DNA from: Aliidongia dinghuensis
Lineage (GTDB): Bacteria > Pseudomonadota > Alphaproteobacteria > ATCC43930 > CGMCC-115725
Assembly: GCF_014643535.1 (NCBI RefSeq)
Contig: NZ_BMJQ01000007.1
Location: 270,923-334,922 of the forward strand
Reading direction: 5' to 3'
DNA: 64,000 bases
This document shows positions 54,094 through 63,918 of the stretch, piece by piece. The translations under genes were made by a program, and so were the position numbers. Position 1 is the first letter of the stretch, and every line of letters starts with the position of its first letter. The notes under the pieces are model-generated. The model did not search any database. It saw nothing but the letters and a program-made list of their open reading frames with translations, and was not told where the DNA came from.

Positions 54094-55194
54094 ATGGACC
54101 TTTCGCGACAGCAATTTCTGACGGGCGCGCTCGCCAGCGTCGGGAGCTTGCTGCTGCCGCGGATCGGCCGGTCCGCGACGCTCAGCCCGATGCGAGCGCT
54201 CTTCGTCAATCCCGGCCGCTCCAACGAGGATTTCTGGGTCAGCGTCAGCGCGGTCATGCGCGCGGCCGCGGCCGATCTCGACATCCATCTCGACGTCGTC
54301 TACGGCGAGCGCTCGGTGCTCTATACCGAGCAGGTCGCCTTCGAACGCATCGCCGCCGCCGAACCCGGTGACTATCTGCTGGTCGGCAACGAGCAGCACA
54401 GCGCCGGCCCGATCCTCGAGGCCGGCCTCGCGCGCGGCCTCAAATGCCTGATCGTGTTCAACGGCTTCGTCGGCGAGGAGGCCGAGCGCTACGGCCGTCC
54501 GCGCGAGAAGACGCCGAATTTCCTCGGCGAGCTGCTGGCCGACAATGTCGCGGCGGGTGCGGCGATCGCGCAGGGCCTCGTGGCGGCGGCGCGCCGTGCC
54601 GGGGCGCCGCTCAGGCTCGTCGGCATCAATGGCAACACCGAGACGCCGGCCGCTGCGGATCGGGAGGTTGGCCTGCGCCGGACCGTCGCCGGCACCGAGG
54701 GCCTGCACTGCGCACAGGTGCTGACCTCGGACTGGACGCGCGAAGAGGGGCGGCAGCGGGCGCTGGGCCTGCTCGACCGCTATCCCGACACGACCATCAT
54801 GTGGTGCGCCAACGACCCGATTGCGCTCGGCGCGATCGACGCGGCCGTCCAGCGGGGGCGCCAGCCGGGCAAGGACATCTTCATCGGTGGGCTCAACTGG
54901 TCGACCGAGGCGATCTCGGCCATCCGCAACGGACTCCTGGAGCTCACGGTCGGGGGCCATTTCCTGCTGGGCGGCTGGGCGCTCGTGCTGCTGCGCGACT
55001 ACCACGAGGGCGTCGATTTCGCACCGCTGACGCAATCAACCCCGTTCGGCACGCTCGATCGCGCCAACCTCGACAATTGGCTCCGGCGCTTCAAGGGCGC
55101 GGACTGGTCGGCGATCCGGTTCCGGCGGTTTTCCCACTATCTGACCGGGGCGCGCGGCCCCTATGACTTCTCTCTGCCGACCGTGCTCGGCTAA
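54094..55194 (+). CDS. ABC-type periplasmic substrate-binding protein
   Basis: 366 residues from ATG 54094. A signal peptide (ALASVGSLLLPRIGRSA) precedes a sugar-binding-like periplasmic fold with NPGRSNEDFWVSVS, VGNEQHSAGPI, LVGINGNTETPAA and TIMWCANDPIALGAIDA. No permease or ATPase is adjacent. It leads a module with a cupredoxin and a c-di-GMP enzyme, so it may serve as a sensor input. Confidence 0.82.
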   Translation: MDLSRQQFLTGALASVGSLLLPRIGRSATLSPMRALFVNPGRSNEDFWVSVSAVMRAAAADLDIHLDVVYGERSVLYTEQVAFERIAAAEPGDYLLVGNEQHSAGPILEAGLARGLKCLIVFNGFVGEEAERYGRPREKTPNFLGELLADNVAAGAAIAQGLVAAARRAGAPLRLVGINGNTETPAAADREVGLRRTVAGTEGLHCAQVLTSDWTREEGRQRALGLLDRYPDTTIMWCANDPIALGAIDAAVQRGRQPGKDIFIGGLNWSTEAISAIRNGLLELTVGGHFLLGGWALVLLRDYHEGVDFAPLTQSTPFGTLDRANLDNWLRRFKGADWSAIRFRRFSHYLTGARGPYDFSLPTVLG

Positions 55195-55296
55195 CGACGA
55201 TCGAGGCCGGGAATGGGGCGGACTGAGACAATTGAAAGATGGGAAGGGCTTCGACTGCCGTGCGCGATGGTTGTAGAGTGATGAGGTCCCGTCGCG

Positions 55297-55977
55297 ATGG
55301 ATGATGGCTGGATGAACAAGGATTTTGGCCCGGTTTTCCTCGGCTTGCTGATCCTGGCGCTCATGCTGGCCGCATCGCCGGCATCGGCGGCGCGGGTGCT
55401 GGCACGCATTGCCGACGACCATGGCAAGCCGGTCGCCGACGCGGTCGTGAGCCTCGTGCCGAAGGACGGGGCGGCACTCCCCGAGACGCCGGCGCCTCCG
55501 GCGCTCGTGTCGACGATCATCGACCAGCGCGACGAGACCTTCGTGCCCTATGTCGTGGCCGTCGAGAAGGGCGGCACCGTCGTCTTCCGCAACAGCGACA
55601 AGACCCAGCACCACGTCTATTCCTTCTCCCCGGTCAAGCAGTTCGAATTCATGCTGAGCCCGGGCGAGAGCTCGGCGCCCGTCGTCTTCGATACGGTGGG
55701 CATCGCCGCGATCGGCTGCAACATCCACGATTTCATGACCGCCTTCGTCTATGTCGCCGATACGCCGTTCGTGGCGCAGAGCGACCACGACGGCCGGGCC
55801 GAGATCGCCGACCTGCCGCCCGGCACCTATAGCGTACGGATCTGGCATCCGCTGGTGCGGCCGTCGGCCAAGCCGCCGGTTCAGACGCTCACCGTCGCCG
55901 CGGCAGGCGCGGAACTGTCGGCGACGCTGGCGCTGGTGGCACCGCCGCGCCGCGACCTCGAACACGGGCTTTACTGA
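55297..55977 (+). CDS. Cupredoxin-like periplasmic protein (methylamine-utilisation type)
   Basis: 226 residues. Signal peptide, then a cupredoxin core with possible copper ligands His in KTQHHVYSF and Cys/His/Met in GCNIHDFM. A carboxypeptidase-regulatory-like beta region follows. ATG 55312 is an alternative start. It ends 3 bp before the GGDEF-EAL gene, suggesting metal or redox sensing for that module. Confidence 0.78.
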   Translation: MDDGWMNKDFGPVFLGLLILALMLAASPASAARVLARIADDHGKPVADAVVSLVPKDGAALPETPAPPALVSTIIDQRDETFVPYVVAVEKGGTVVFRNSDKTQHHVYSFSPVKQFEFMLSPGESSAPVVFDTVGIAAIGCNIHDFMTAFVYVADTPFVAQSDHDGRAEIADLPPGTYSVRIWHPLVRPSAKPPVQTLTVAAAGAELSATLALVAPPRRDLEHGLY

Positions 55978-55980
55978 GCC

Positions 55981-58404
55981 ATGGCCAGGATTGGGCGCCG
56001 CATGGGCTTTCGCCGCCGACTGACCGTCTTTCTCATGACGACCCTGGTGCTGGTCCAGGCGCTGACGGCGGCCGCGGTCTACAGCTTCACCCGCTCGACC
56101 CTGGTCGAGCAGGGCAAGGCGCAGCTGGCCGACGCCGCGGGCCTGTTCGTCCGCCAGCTGGACGAGATCGGCGTCCAGGTCTCCGCCGACGTCCAGGTGC
56201 TGGCGCTCGATTTCGCGCTGCGCCAGGCGATCGCCCAGCGCGAGCTTCCGACCGTGCTGTCGGCGCTGCGCAACCATGGCCGCCGGGTCGGCGCCGCGCG
56301 CGTGATGCAGGTCGGGCTCGACGGCATGATCGATGTCGACACCGCCGACCCCGAGGGGCATGCGCCCACCAGGCTCTTTGCCTTTCCCGAGTTGATCGAC
56401 GCCGCTGCGGTCAATGGCCGCGGCGCCTCGGTGGTGGCGATCGACGGGCTTGCTTCCTGGCTGGTCGTCGTGCCGGTGAAGGCCCCGGTGCCGATCGCCT
56501 ATATCGCGGTCTACCTGCCGCTCGACGACGCGCTCCTGGGCAAGCTGCAGAAGCTCGCGGCGCTGCCCAAGGCCATCGAGCTGGCGTTCGACGACCATGG
56601 TGCCTGGCATCCGGTCGCCGGCACGGCGGCGGGCCTCTTGGCCGATCTGCCGAAGCCGGGCGCCGTGCTCGCGGGCACAACAGGCCCCGACACCTCCACC
56701 CCCGACACCTCCACCCCCGACACCTCCACCAACGTGCTGCAGCAGAAGGACGAGCTGGTGCTGGCCGTCCCGCTCGCCACCCCGGCCGACAGCACGCGGG
56801 TCGTGGCGGTGCTGGGCTATTCGATCGACGAGGCGCTGCAGCAGTACCGGCTGCTCATGTTCGTGATCGTCGTGCTGCTGGCGCTCGGCCTGGTCGTGGC
56901 GCTCGCCGGCGCCATGCTGATCGCCCGCGGTGTCGCGCGGCCGGTCGAGGAGCTCGCCGCTGCCACGCGGCGTATCGAAAGCGGCGACTACAGCCCGCCG
57001 CCGCTCCTGCCCCAGGAGGATGAGATCGGGCAGCTGAGCCAGGCGCTCGGCAGCATGGCCCTCGCGATCAGCGAGCGCGAGGAGCGTATCCGCTACCAGG
57101 CCTCGCATGATCCGGTGACCGGGCTCCTCAACCGGGCGGCGTTCGAAGTCGCGATGGCGCCGTTCCTGGCGCCGGCCCATGTCCGGGGGGCGCTCTTGAG
57201 CGTCGGCCTCGCCCGGCACCAGCAGATTGTCAACACGGTGGGCCGCGAGATCGCCGACCGGGTGCTGAGGGATGCGGGTGCCCGGCTTTCGAACCTGCTC
57301 GCGGCGGCCGGGCGCGATGTGCCGCTGGGCGTCGTCGGCGACCGGTCCTTCGCCCTGTTCATGCCCGGGCTCGATGCCGAGGGCGCCCATCAATGGGCCG
57401 AGCGGATCGCCCAGCATTTCGACCGGCCGTACCTCGAGGGCGACCTCACGATCGACAGCGCCGCCGCGGTCGGCATCGCGCTCGCGCCGATCCACGGCGC
57501 CACCGACTCCGAGCTGCTGCTGCACGGCGACGTGGCGCTGCTCTCCGCGCTCGGCTCGGAAAATCACGTCGCGATCTATGATCCGGCGACCGATCCGCAC
57601 CGGCCGGAGCACCTGTCGCTGATGAGCGACCTGCGCGAGGCGCTCGACCAGAACGCGCTGCAGCTGTTCTACCAGCCGAAGCTCGACCTGGCGGTCGGCC
57701 GGATCTCAGGCGCCGAGGCGCTGATCCGCTGGCGCCATCCCAAGCGCGGCTTCGTGCCGCCTGATGCCTTCATCACGCTCGCCGAGGAAACCGGTAACAT
57801 CCAGCGCCTGACCCGCTGGGTGCTCGAAGCCGGCATCGGCCAGGTCGCGGCCTGGCGCAAGATGGGCCTGGCGCTCCGGCTCTCGATCAACCTGTCGGTC
57901 CGTGACCTGGCCGACGAGAGCCTGCCGGAACGGATCGGCGCGCTCATGGCCGCCTACGACGTGCCGGCCGACTATCTGGTGCTCGAGGTGACCGAGAGCG
58001 CCATCATGGGTAAGCCCGATGCGGCGATCGCCGTGTTGCGCCGGCTCGCGAACCAGGGCATCGCGCTTTCGGTCGACGATTTCGGCGTCGGGCAGTCCTC
58101 GCTCAACTACCTGCGCCGGCTGCCGGTGAGTGAGCTCAAGATCGACAAGAGCTTCGTCTTGAAGCTGGCCGAAACGCCGGACGACCGCACCATCGTGCAG
58201 TCCGTGGTCGAGCTCGGCCATCGCCTCGGCTACAGTGTCACGGCCGAGGGCATCGAGGACGAGGCGAGCCTGGCGCTTCTCAGCAATTACGGCTGCGACT
58301 ATGGCCAGGGCTACCATATCGGCAAGCCGATGCCGGCCGAGGTGTTCAACCGCTTCCTGAGCGACGCCCGCTGGCGCGGCAAGCGCCTGCAGGAGGCTTC
58401 GTGA
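55981..58404 (+). CDS. Membrane HAMP-GGDEF-EAL protein, GGDEF degenerate
   Basis: 807 residues. N-terminal membrane segment, periplasmic sensor (about 40-285), second membrane segment (LMFVIVVLLALGLVVALAG), HAMP. The GGDEF domain retains DPVTGLLNRAAF, but the catalytic loop reads VGDRSFALF, so cyclase activity is unlikely. The EAL domain keeps AEALIRWRHP and ITLAEETG, while DDFGVGQSSL replaces the usual DDFGTGYSSL. A PDTST unit is repeated three times (15-bp repeats at 56686-56730). Its stop overlaps the next GTG. Confidence 0.88.
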   Translation: MARIGRRMGFRRRLTVFLMTTLVLVQALTAAAVYSFTRSTLVEQGKAQLADAAGLFVRQLDEIGVQVSADVQVLALDFALRQAIAQRELPTVLSALRNHGRRVGAARVMQVGLDGMIDVDTADPEGHAPTRLFAFPELIDAAAVNGRGASVVAIDGLASWLVVVPVKAPVPIAYIAVYLPLDDALLGKLQKLAALPKAIELAFDDHGAWHPVAGTAAGLLADLPKPGAVLAGTTGPDTSTPDTSTPDTSTNVLQQKDELVLAVPLATPADSTRVVAVLGYSIDEALQQYRLLMFVIVVLLALGLVVALAGAMLIARGVARPVEELAAATRRIESGDYSPPPLLPQEDEIGQLSQALGSMALAISEREERIRYQASHDPVTGLLNRAAFEVAMAPFLAPAHVRGALLSVGLARHQQIVNTVGREIADRVLRDAGARLSNLLAAAGRDVPLGVVGDRSFALFMPGLDAEGAHQWAERIAQHFDRPYLEGDLTIDSAAAVGIALAPIHGATDSELLLHGDVALLSALGSENHVAIYDPATDPHRPEHLSLMSDLREALDQNALQLFYQPKLDLAVGRISGAEALIRWRHPKRGFVPPDAFITLAEETGNIQRLTRWVLEAGIGQVAAWRKMGLALRLSINLSVRDLADESLPERIGALMAAYDVPADYLVLEVTESAIMGKPDAAIAVLRRLANQGIALSVDDFGVGQSSLNYLRRLPVSELKIDKSFVLKLAETPDDRTIVQSVVELGHRLGYSVTAEGIEDEASLALLSNYGCDYGQGYHIGKPMPAEVFNRFLSDARWRGKRLQEAS

Positions 58405-59612
58405 CGCCTGCCCGGCGCACGGTCGGTCTCATCCTTTTCCTGGCGGTCGCCAGCATCGGCCGCGCCTTGGCCTTCGAACTCGGTGACGAGCTGCACCTGG
58501 ATGGCTTCGTCGACGGCCGGCTCATCGAGCCGGGCAGCGAGAAGAGCTGGATCAAGGGCGGCTTCGGCAAGCTGCGCTACGGCAGCGGCGGGTTCGAGGC
58601 GAATGCCGGCGGTATCGTCCTGGTGCCCTGGGCCCAGATCACGCCGGCGCTGATCGGCGTCGTTGACCTGCGCTACGACCCGGGCCAGCGCGACATCTTC
58701 GGCGTCGACGAGGCCTATCTGCGCTATCGCCCGGTCTCGACCACGCCCTGGCGCTGGTCGGTCAAGGCCGGCGCCTTCTTCCCGCCGATCTCGCTCGAAA
58801 ACGACGCCGTCGGCTGGACCAGCCCCTGGACGATCACGCCGTCGGCCATCAACAGCTGGGTCGGCGAAGAGCTGCGTACGATCGGCGTCGAGCCGCGGCT
58901 CGAATGGCGCGGCGAGGCGGGCACGCTGACCGCGACCGCGGCGACATTCGGTGCCGCGAGCAAGGCTGGCACCTTGCTCGCGGACGGCGGCTGGAACCTC
59001 TCGGACGTAATCACGCCGCTCGGCGGGCGCGTCCGGCTGCCCAGCGCGTGGGGCGCGGCCCGCAGCAGCCGTGTGTTCGACGAGGTCGACAATCGCGTCG
59101 GCTGGTACGCGGGGGCCAGTTGGCGGATGCCCGAATGGGGCGAGTTGTCGCTCTTGCGCTACGACAACGACGCCGATCTCGACGCGAGCGTCACCAACAA
59201 GCCCTGGCGCACCCGCTTCTGGAGCCTCGGCGCCAAGACCGGGATCGACGAGTTCACTATCCTGGCCCAGGGCATGCTGGGCGACACCAGCGTCGCCTAT
59301 GAGCCGGAGGAGTCCACCACGACTCGGTTCTACGCCGCCTATCTGCTGGTCGGCTGGCAAAGGGGCGACTGGCGCATCGCCGGCCGCGTCGACCGGTTCG
59401 GCACGGGCAACGACGGCGGCGACAGCGATGATATCAAGACCGAGCATGGCCTGGCCGAGACGCTTGCCGTCACTTGGCGGCCGCGCGACTGGCTCCGGCT
59501 GACCGGCGAGGCGCTCCGGGTCGACAGCACGCGGGCCCAGCGCCTGACCCAGGGTCTCGCCCGGCGCTCGGTCGACGACCAGTTCCAGGCCTCGGCACGC
59601 CTGTTCTTTTGA
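58401..59612 (+). CDS. Outer-membrane beta-barrel-like protein
   Basis: 403 residues, GTG start overlapping the previous stop. Signal peptide (GLILFLAVASIGRALA), alternating beta-strand pattern with many aromatic residues, and a C-terminal Phe (RLFF) typical of porins. Fourth gene of the binding-protein/cupredoxin/c-di-GMP module. Specificity unknown. Confidence 0.72.
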   Translation: MTPARRTVGLILFLAVASIGRALAFELGDELHLDGFVDGRLIEPGSEKSWIKGGFGKLRYGSGGFEANAGGIVLVPWAQITPALIGVVDLRYDPGQRDIFGVDEAYLRYRPVSTTPWRWSVKAGAFFPPISLENDAVGWTSPWTITPSAINSWVGEELRTIGVEPRLEWRGEAGTLTATAATFGAASKAGTLLADGGWNLSDVITPLGGRVRLPSAWGAARSSRVFDEVDNRVGWYAGASWRMPEWGELSLLRYDNDADLDASVTNKPWRTRFWSLGAKTGIDEFTILAQGMLGDTSVAYEPEESTTTRFYAAYLLVGWQRGDWRIAGRVDRFGTGNDGGDSDDIKTEHGLAETLAVTWRPRDWLRLTGEALRVDSTRAQRLTQGLARRSVDDQFQASARLFF

Positions 59613-59690
59613 CGGCAATCAATCGGCAAGAAATCCGGCCTACGCTTGAGGCCGCTTCGCGCCCAAAGGGCTTAAGAATCGAGACAAGCC

Positions 59691-60617
59691 ATGACGCCGC
59701 TCAAAGAGCGCTTCCGGACCCGCATCCCCTCCGTCCCGGCCTTCCTGCGCCGCGCCGCCGCCGACCGCCGGCGGCTCGCCTACGACCTGCTGCCGATCGC
59801 GTCCACGCCGGCGATGCGGGCGCGGATCGCCCGGCTCATCGCACTCACTCAGCCCAAGACGCCCGGCTTCGCACCGTCCGAGACTGCGCGCGCGTGGCAT
59901 CGGGCGCTCGATGACACGGGCATCACGCCGACCCTGCCGCGCTGGCCCACCGCCTGGACCGACGAGCTGCGCGCCTATTTCCAGTCCGTGCCCTGCACCG
60001 ATCCCTATCGCACCCATCTGGGATCGTTCCTCTGGGACCAGGTGCCCAGCACCGAGACGAACATGGGCTATTTCGGCATCGAGCAGGTGCTGAAGGCGCC
60101 CCATGCGCTCGAGATCTTCAACGATCGCCGGGTGCTGGAGACGGCCGAGCTCTATCTCGGCTGCAAGCCGCTGCTCGACAATATCGGCTGCTGGTGGTCC
60201 TACGGCGACCGGCCGGCGGCCAAGGGCACGCAGCGCTATCACCGCGATTTCGATTCGATCCGCGGCTTCAAGCTGTTCCTCTATCTGACCGATGTCGACG
60301 AGACGGCAGGCCCGCACGTCTATATGAAAGGCTCGCATACGAGCCCGCTGCTCGACACCGGCCGGGCGCAGAGCGACGAGGCGATACGCGCCGCCTTCGG
60401 CGCCGAAAACGAGGTCCATATGGTCGGCGGCGCCGGCACCTGGTTCCTCGCCGACACGTTCGGCTTCCACAAGGGCGCGCTGCCGACGACCGGGCGGCGG
60501 CTCATCCTGGTCGCGCAATACAACGTCAACCGCTCGCCCCACCTGCCGCCGGCCCCGGTCATGGCCCGGCCGGACGCGGCGCTCGATCCGTTCGTCAACC
60601 GGCTGCTGCTGGCGTGA
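59691..60617 (+). CDS. Phytanoyl-CoA dioxygenase (PhyH)-family protein
   Basis: 308 residues. Iron ligands appear as the His-x-Asp of QRYHRDFDSIRG and the distal His of FGFHKGALPTTGRRLI; the Arg there would bind 2-oxoglutarate. Substrate unknown. A partial, decayed copy of its last third lies at 63053-63424. Confidence 0.82.
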   Translation: MTPLKERFRTRIPSVPAFLRRAAADRRRLAYDLLPIASTPAMRARIARLIALTQPKTPGFAPSETARAWHRALDDTGITPTLPRWPTAWTDELRAYFQSVPCTDPYRTHLGSFLWDQVPSTETNMGYFGIEQVLKAPHALEIFNDRRVLETAELYLGCKPLLDNIGCWWSYGDRPAAKGTQRYHRDFDSIRGFKLFLYLTDVDETAGPHVYMKGSHTSPLLDTGRAQSDEAIRAAFGAENEVHMVGGAGTWFLADTFGFHKGALPTTGRRLILVAQYNVNRSPHLPPAPVMARPDAALDPFVNRLLLA

Positions 60618-60702
60618 GACGGGACGGGTTGTGACCCGTGCGAGCGGGAGGGGGAGGAGCCGGCAGGGCCCATTTTTCCGCCGGGGAGCAAGGCGCAGGC
60701 CA

Positions 60703-62814
60703 TCAGAGCTGTTTCACCGAACTGGCGCCGAGGGCGGGCCCGCCGCGCACGTCAAAGGGGATCGTCTGCGTCTTGCCCTGTCGCTCCAGCGAGACATGAA
60801 GCTGCAACGGACCGCGCGGGACGGCAGCGGCGAGCCTGGCGGCTGCGCCACCCGCTTCCAACAGGAGCATGCAAGGCTCGTCGACCGTGATCGCCAGCCC
60901 CGGATCAAGCGACAGGCGGCCGGCGGCGTAGAATATGATTTCGGTAACGCCCAGCCGGTCGTGGCGGACCGCCTGAATATCCGAGGTATTGGCGAGAACC
61001 CGCACCGGACTGTGCCGCGCATAGTCGGCAAGACGCGCCGCGTCGATGTCCGGCACCACGATGTACTGATAGCTGGCGCCGTTCGGACGCGTTCCGTGGC
61101 TTACGAACAGGGAAAAAACGTCCTTGGTGACCGGCACCTTGGGCTGAAGGGAATTGATGTCCGACCAGCTGCCGGTGCGCGGACCCGTACCCAGCGTGAC
61201 GTCGGCTTTCCCCGGGAACACATAGCCGACACCGTCGTGCAACACCCAGGACACGCCCGCCAGCGCCTGTTGTCCCGGGGGCGCGGTCCGGCCATCGACC
61301 AGCACATTGCCCCGCAGCAAGGTTTGATTGAGGGTGGTGTCGACGTCGACCGTCCGCGTCGAGGAAATTCCGGCACCGAGGGCCACGAACTCGTCGTCGA
61401 AGAAGAACCAGGCCTTGTGGGCATGGAGAGAAGTTCCGGCCTCGACATCGACCTTCATCGCCGCCGCGCCATACGTCCCGTCCGAGACGCCGCCGACGAA
61501 GCCGTTCTGCTGGTCGACGTGGCTGAGGAAGCGCGGCACCTCGGCGGGAGCGGTCACGCCCGGCAAATGAGCCCAGTCCCAGGCGGGATAGATGTCCAGA
61601 TATTCGTCGCCGCGCCGGGCGATGGTGGTGAAGCCGAAGGGAAGCCAATAGCCCTTCAGGTTCTCGCCGTTGATGGTTTCCGTTCCGTAGGTGCGGTTGG
61701 AGACCATCTTGACCGATGCGTAATATCCGGCCCGCTGGTGGACCGTGAAATCGGAATCCCAGAAGTGTTTGTGGCCAAGAAAACTGAAGGGCGCCCCCGT
61801 TCCTTGGATGTGCGCCTTCAAGCCGTCATATTCGCCCTTCTTCCCCGGGTTCAGCTCCGCCATCGCGTCGAGCGCCGGGAGTAGGCCTGGCGCCTCCTGG
61901 CCCGCTCCCGGCCGGGCGATCTCGCGGCCGATCGCTCCCGGATCGAGCATCCGGCCGCGCACCATCAGGCGCGTGCCGTCGAGCAGGAGGTCGGACAGGA
62001 CGCCGACATGGGCGGCGTCGAAGGCGAACCGGGTGCCCTGCAGCAGTCGGGCGTTGGCGGTGCCGTCCTTCAGCAGATTCAGGCCATATCCGCCGTCGTA
62101 GAGCTGCGGGCCATGCTGGTGGAAGCTGTGATCGTACTGGATCCCTTCAGACTCGGCCGTCACCGCGGCCACGCTCTCCATGGCTTTCGCTGCGTTCGCC
62201 ACGTCCTCGGCCGACGGTCGCAACACGCCGCGCACCAATTGTTCGGTGGCGCACCACACCAGGTTCTCTCCGGTGAAGTGGTAAGACGCCAGTTCCACGG
62301 GATCGTGCAGGTCTGCCAGTCCCGAGCGAAGGAGATCGGCCGGCAGATCTCGGTCCATCAGAATTAGAATTGGTTCTAGCGCCAGTTGCTGGCCGATCTC
62401 GGTGTGCCACCAGTCGTCGGCAGCGGGCCTTTTCCGGTACCAGAACGCCAGTCCCCTTACGATCGCATCCCGCATCGCGGCCGAGGCGTGATCCGGGCTG
62501 TTCGGGTTTCGATAGGCAATGGCCATCAGTTTCAGGCGATCCAGATGCTTCTGCGGATCCCAGTTGAGCGAACGGTCGGCATAGTTGATGTCAGGCCAGC
62601 TTCCATCGGCAGCGAGGGAGGCGAGAGAACGGGACGCATCGGCATAGGGTGCGGCCTCGTACTGGGCAACGAGCCTGCCTTTGATGACGGTAATATCTGC
62701 ATCACTGGAAACTGTCGGCGATTGCGCCAATGCGTGGCCGCTTGCGGCAAGCCCCAGAATCACGGCAATGGCGGCGATGCGTCCCGGGCAGCAAACGGCG
62801 AGAACTCTTGGCAC
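60703..62814 (-). CDS. Secreted polysaccharide lyase family 8 (hyaluronate/chondroitin/xanthan lyase-like)
   Basis: 703 residues. Signal peptide ends ASGHALAQ. An alpha-toroid domain contains SYHFTGENLVWCATEQ and the catalytic DHSFHQHGPQLYDGGYG (His and Tyr). Beta-sandwich domains follow, with NGENLKGYWLPFG and AGTSLHAHKAWFFFDDE. PL8 enzymes cleave uronic-acid polymers by beta-elimination. No transporter or regulator is adjacent. Confidence 0.92.
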   Translation of the reverse strand: MPRVLAVCCPGRIAAIAVILGLAASGHALAQSPTVSSDADITVIKGRLVAQYEAAPYADASRSLASLAADGSWPDINYADRSLNWDPQKHLDRLKLMAIAYRNPNSPDHASAAMRDAIVRGLAFWYRKRPAADDWWHTEIGQQLALEPILILMDRDLPADLLRSGLADLHDPVELASYHFTGENLVWCATEQLVRGVLRPSAEDVANAAKAMESVAAVTAESEGIQYDHSFHQHGPQLYDGGYGLNLLKDGTANARLLQGTRFAFDAAHVGVLSDLLLDGTRLMVRGRMLDPGAIGREIARPGAGQEAPGLLPALDAMAELNPGKKGEYDGLKAHIQGTGAPFSFLGHKHFWDSDFTVHQRAGYYASVKMVSNRTYGTETINGENLKGYWLPFGFTTIARRGDEYLDIYPAWDWAHLPGVTAPAEVPRFLSHVDQQNGFVGGVSDGTYGAAAMKVDVEAGTSLHAHKAWFFFDDEFVALGAGISSTRTVDVDTTLNQTLLRGNVLVDGRTAPPGQQALAGVSWVLHDGVGYVFPGKADVTLGTGPRTGSWSDINSLQPKVPVTKDVFSLFVSHGTRPNGASYQYIVVPDIDAARLADYARHSPVRVLANTSDIQAVRHDRLGVTEIIFYAAGRLSLDPGLAITVDEPCMLLLEAGGAAARLAAAVPRGPLQLHVSLERQGKTQTIPFDVRGGPALGASSVKQL

Positions 62815-63052
62815 GCCTTCCTCCTCTGGCCGCCGGACGGCGGCATGATGGGCCGGTTCAGCTTTTCAGCCCGCGGCGATAAAGGGTGATGCGTTGCGGC
62901 GCCTCTAACCAGGCGGGTTCGAGGCCGTACCGTGAGGGGCCCAATCCCGGCGGACCGGCTGTCGGTAGAGCGAACGGACGAGGAGGGGATGGTGGATCAA
63001 TTCGCAATCGTCAGGTGAAAGGGGCAAAAGGAGAATGTACGCACTGCGCCGC

Positions 63053-63424
63053 GTTTCGACGAGCCCCGCGGCTTCAAGCCGTTCCTTTATCCGACCGATG
63101 TCGACGAGACGGCAGGCCCGCACGTCTACATGGAAGGCTCGCATACGAGCCCGCTGCTCGACACTGGCCGGGCGCAGAGCGACGATGCGGTGCGCAAGGC
63201 CTTCGGCGCCGGGAACGAGGTCCATATGGCCGGCGCCGCCGGCACCTGGTTCCTCGCCGACACGGTTCGGCTTCCACAAGGGTGCGCTCCCCACGACGGG
63301 CCGGCGGCTCATCCTGGTCGCGCAATACAACATCAACCGCTCGCCCCACCTGCCTCCGGCCCCGGTCATGGCCCGGCCGAACCCGGCCCTCGCCCCGTTC
63401 GCCAATAGGCTGCCGCTGGCGTGA
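63053..63424 (+). pseudogene. Decayed partial copy of the PhyH gene
   Basis: Nearly identical to the 3' part of the gene at 59691 (PRGFKPFLYPTDVDETAGPH, SPLLDTGRAQSDDAV, FGFHKGALPTTGRRL, PLA end). An extra G near 63265 (ACGGTTCGG for ACGTTCGG) shifts the frame, and the 5' two-thirds are missing. The 238 bp before it show no gene. Confidence 0.82.
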
Positions 63425-63472
63425 GCCGAGGGCGGGCTCGCGCTCGTCGCGAATGGCCCTGAACAGCGACCG

Positions 63473-63838
63473 TCAGTCCGGATGAGTGATCCCTTCCTCA
63501 AGAAGGGCGATGCTCATGCCGGCGGACAGGTGCAACGGGCCGACCACTTCGTCCTTCACGATCTGCCGCAGAACGGCCAGCGCCGGCTCGCGTGCCACGC
63601 CCAGGCAGCATTGGGCGGCAATCAGTCGAACCTGAATGTGGGGATGGTCGAACAGTTTCGTCAGTGCCAGTCGAGCCTGAAGTCCTCGTCTGCGAAGCTC
63701 CTTGTCTATTTCGCTTTGTTTGTCAAAAATTCTATTGTATTCCTTTATTTCGTCATTGAGCATGGATGGATATTGCTGCTCGCAGAGCGACGCGAATTGG
63801 ACAACAAGTTCGTCGATTGTTAGATTATCGAGTTTCAT
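63473..63838 (-). CDS. DUF2019-domain protein
   Basis: 121 residues from ATG 63838. MKLDNLTIDELVVQFASLCE, DEIKEYNRIFDK and LFDHPHIQVRLIAAQCCLGV match DUF2019, a HEAT-like helical family often found beside toxin genes. The DNA is AT-richer than the neighbours, hinting at transfer. Confidence 0.78.
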   Translation of the reverse strand: MKLDNLTIDELVVQFASLCEQQYPSMLNDEIKEYNRIFDKQSEIDKELRRRGLQARLALTKLFDHPHIQVRLIAAQCCLGVAREPALAVLRQIVKDEVVGPLHLSAGMSIALLEEGITHPD

Positions 63839-63886
63839 TATTTCAGCACTCCAACCGCGCGCAAACCTACCAAGTCGTCCGTGAAG

Positions 63887-63918
63887 AACCCGCCTGAGCG
63901 ATATTTCAGGCGGGTTTT
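63887..63918. terminator. Intrinsic terminator near the window end
   Basis: AACCCGCCTGA pairs with TCAGGCGGGTT around an 8-base loop, with TTTT on plus and TTCTT on minus. It probably ends a gene entering from beyond 64000 on minus. Bases 63919-64000 show no gene. Confidence 0.75.

Noticed and set aside
56686..56730. Three 15-bp tandem repeats, considered as a CRISPR start
   Set aside because: No spacers; they encode PDTST three times inside a clear gene.
55036..57612. 858-codon open frame on minus
   Set aside because: Antisense to the cupredoxin and GGDEF-EAL genes, with low-complexity Arg/His/Gly content.
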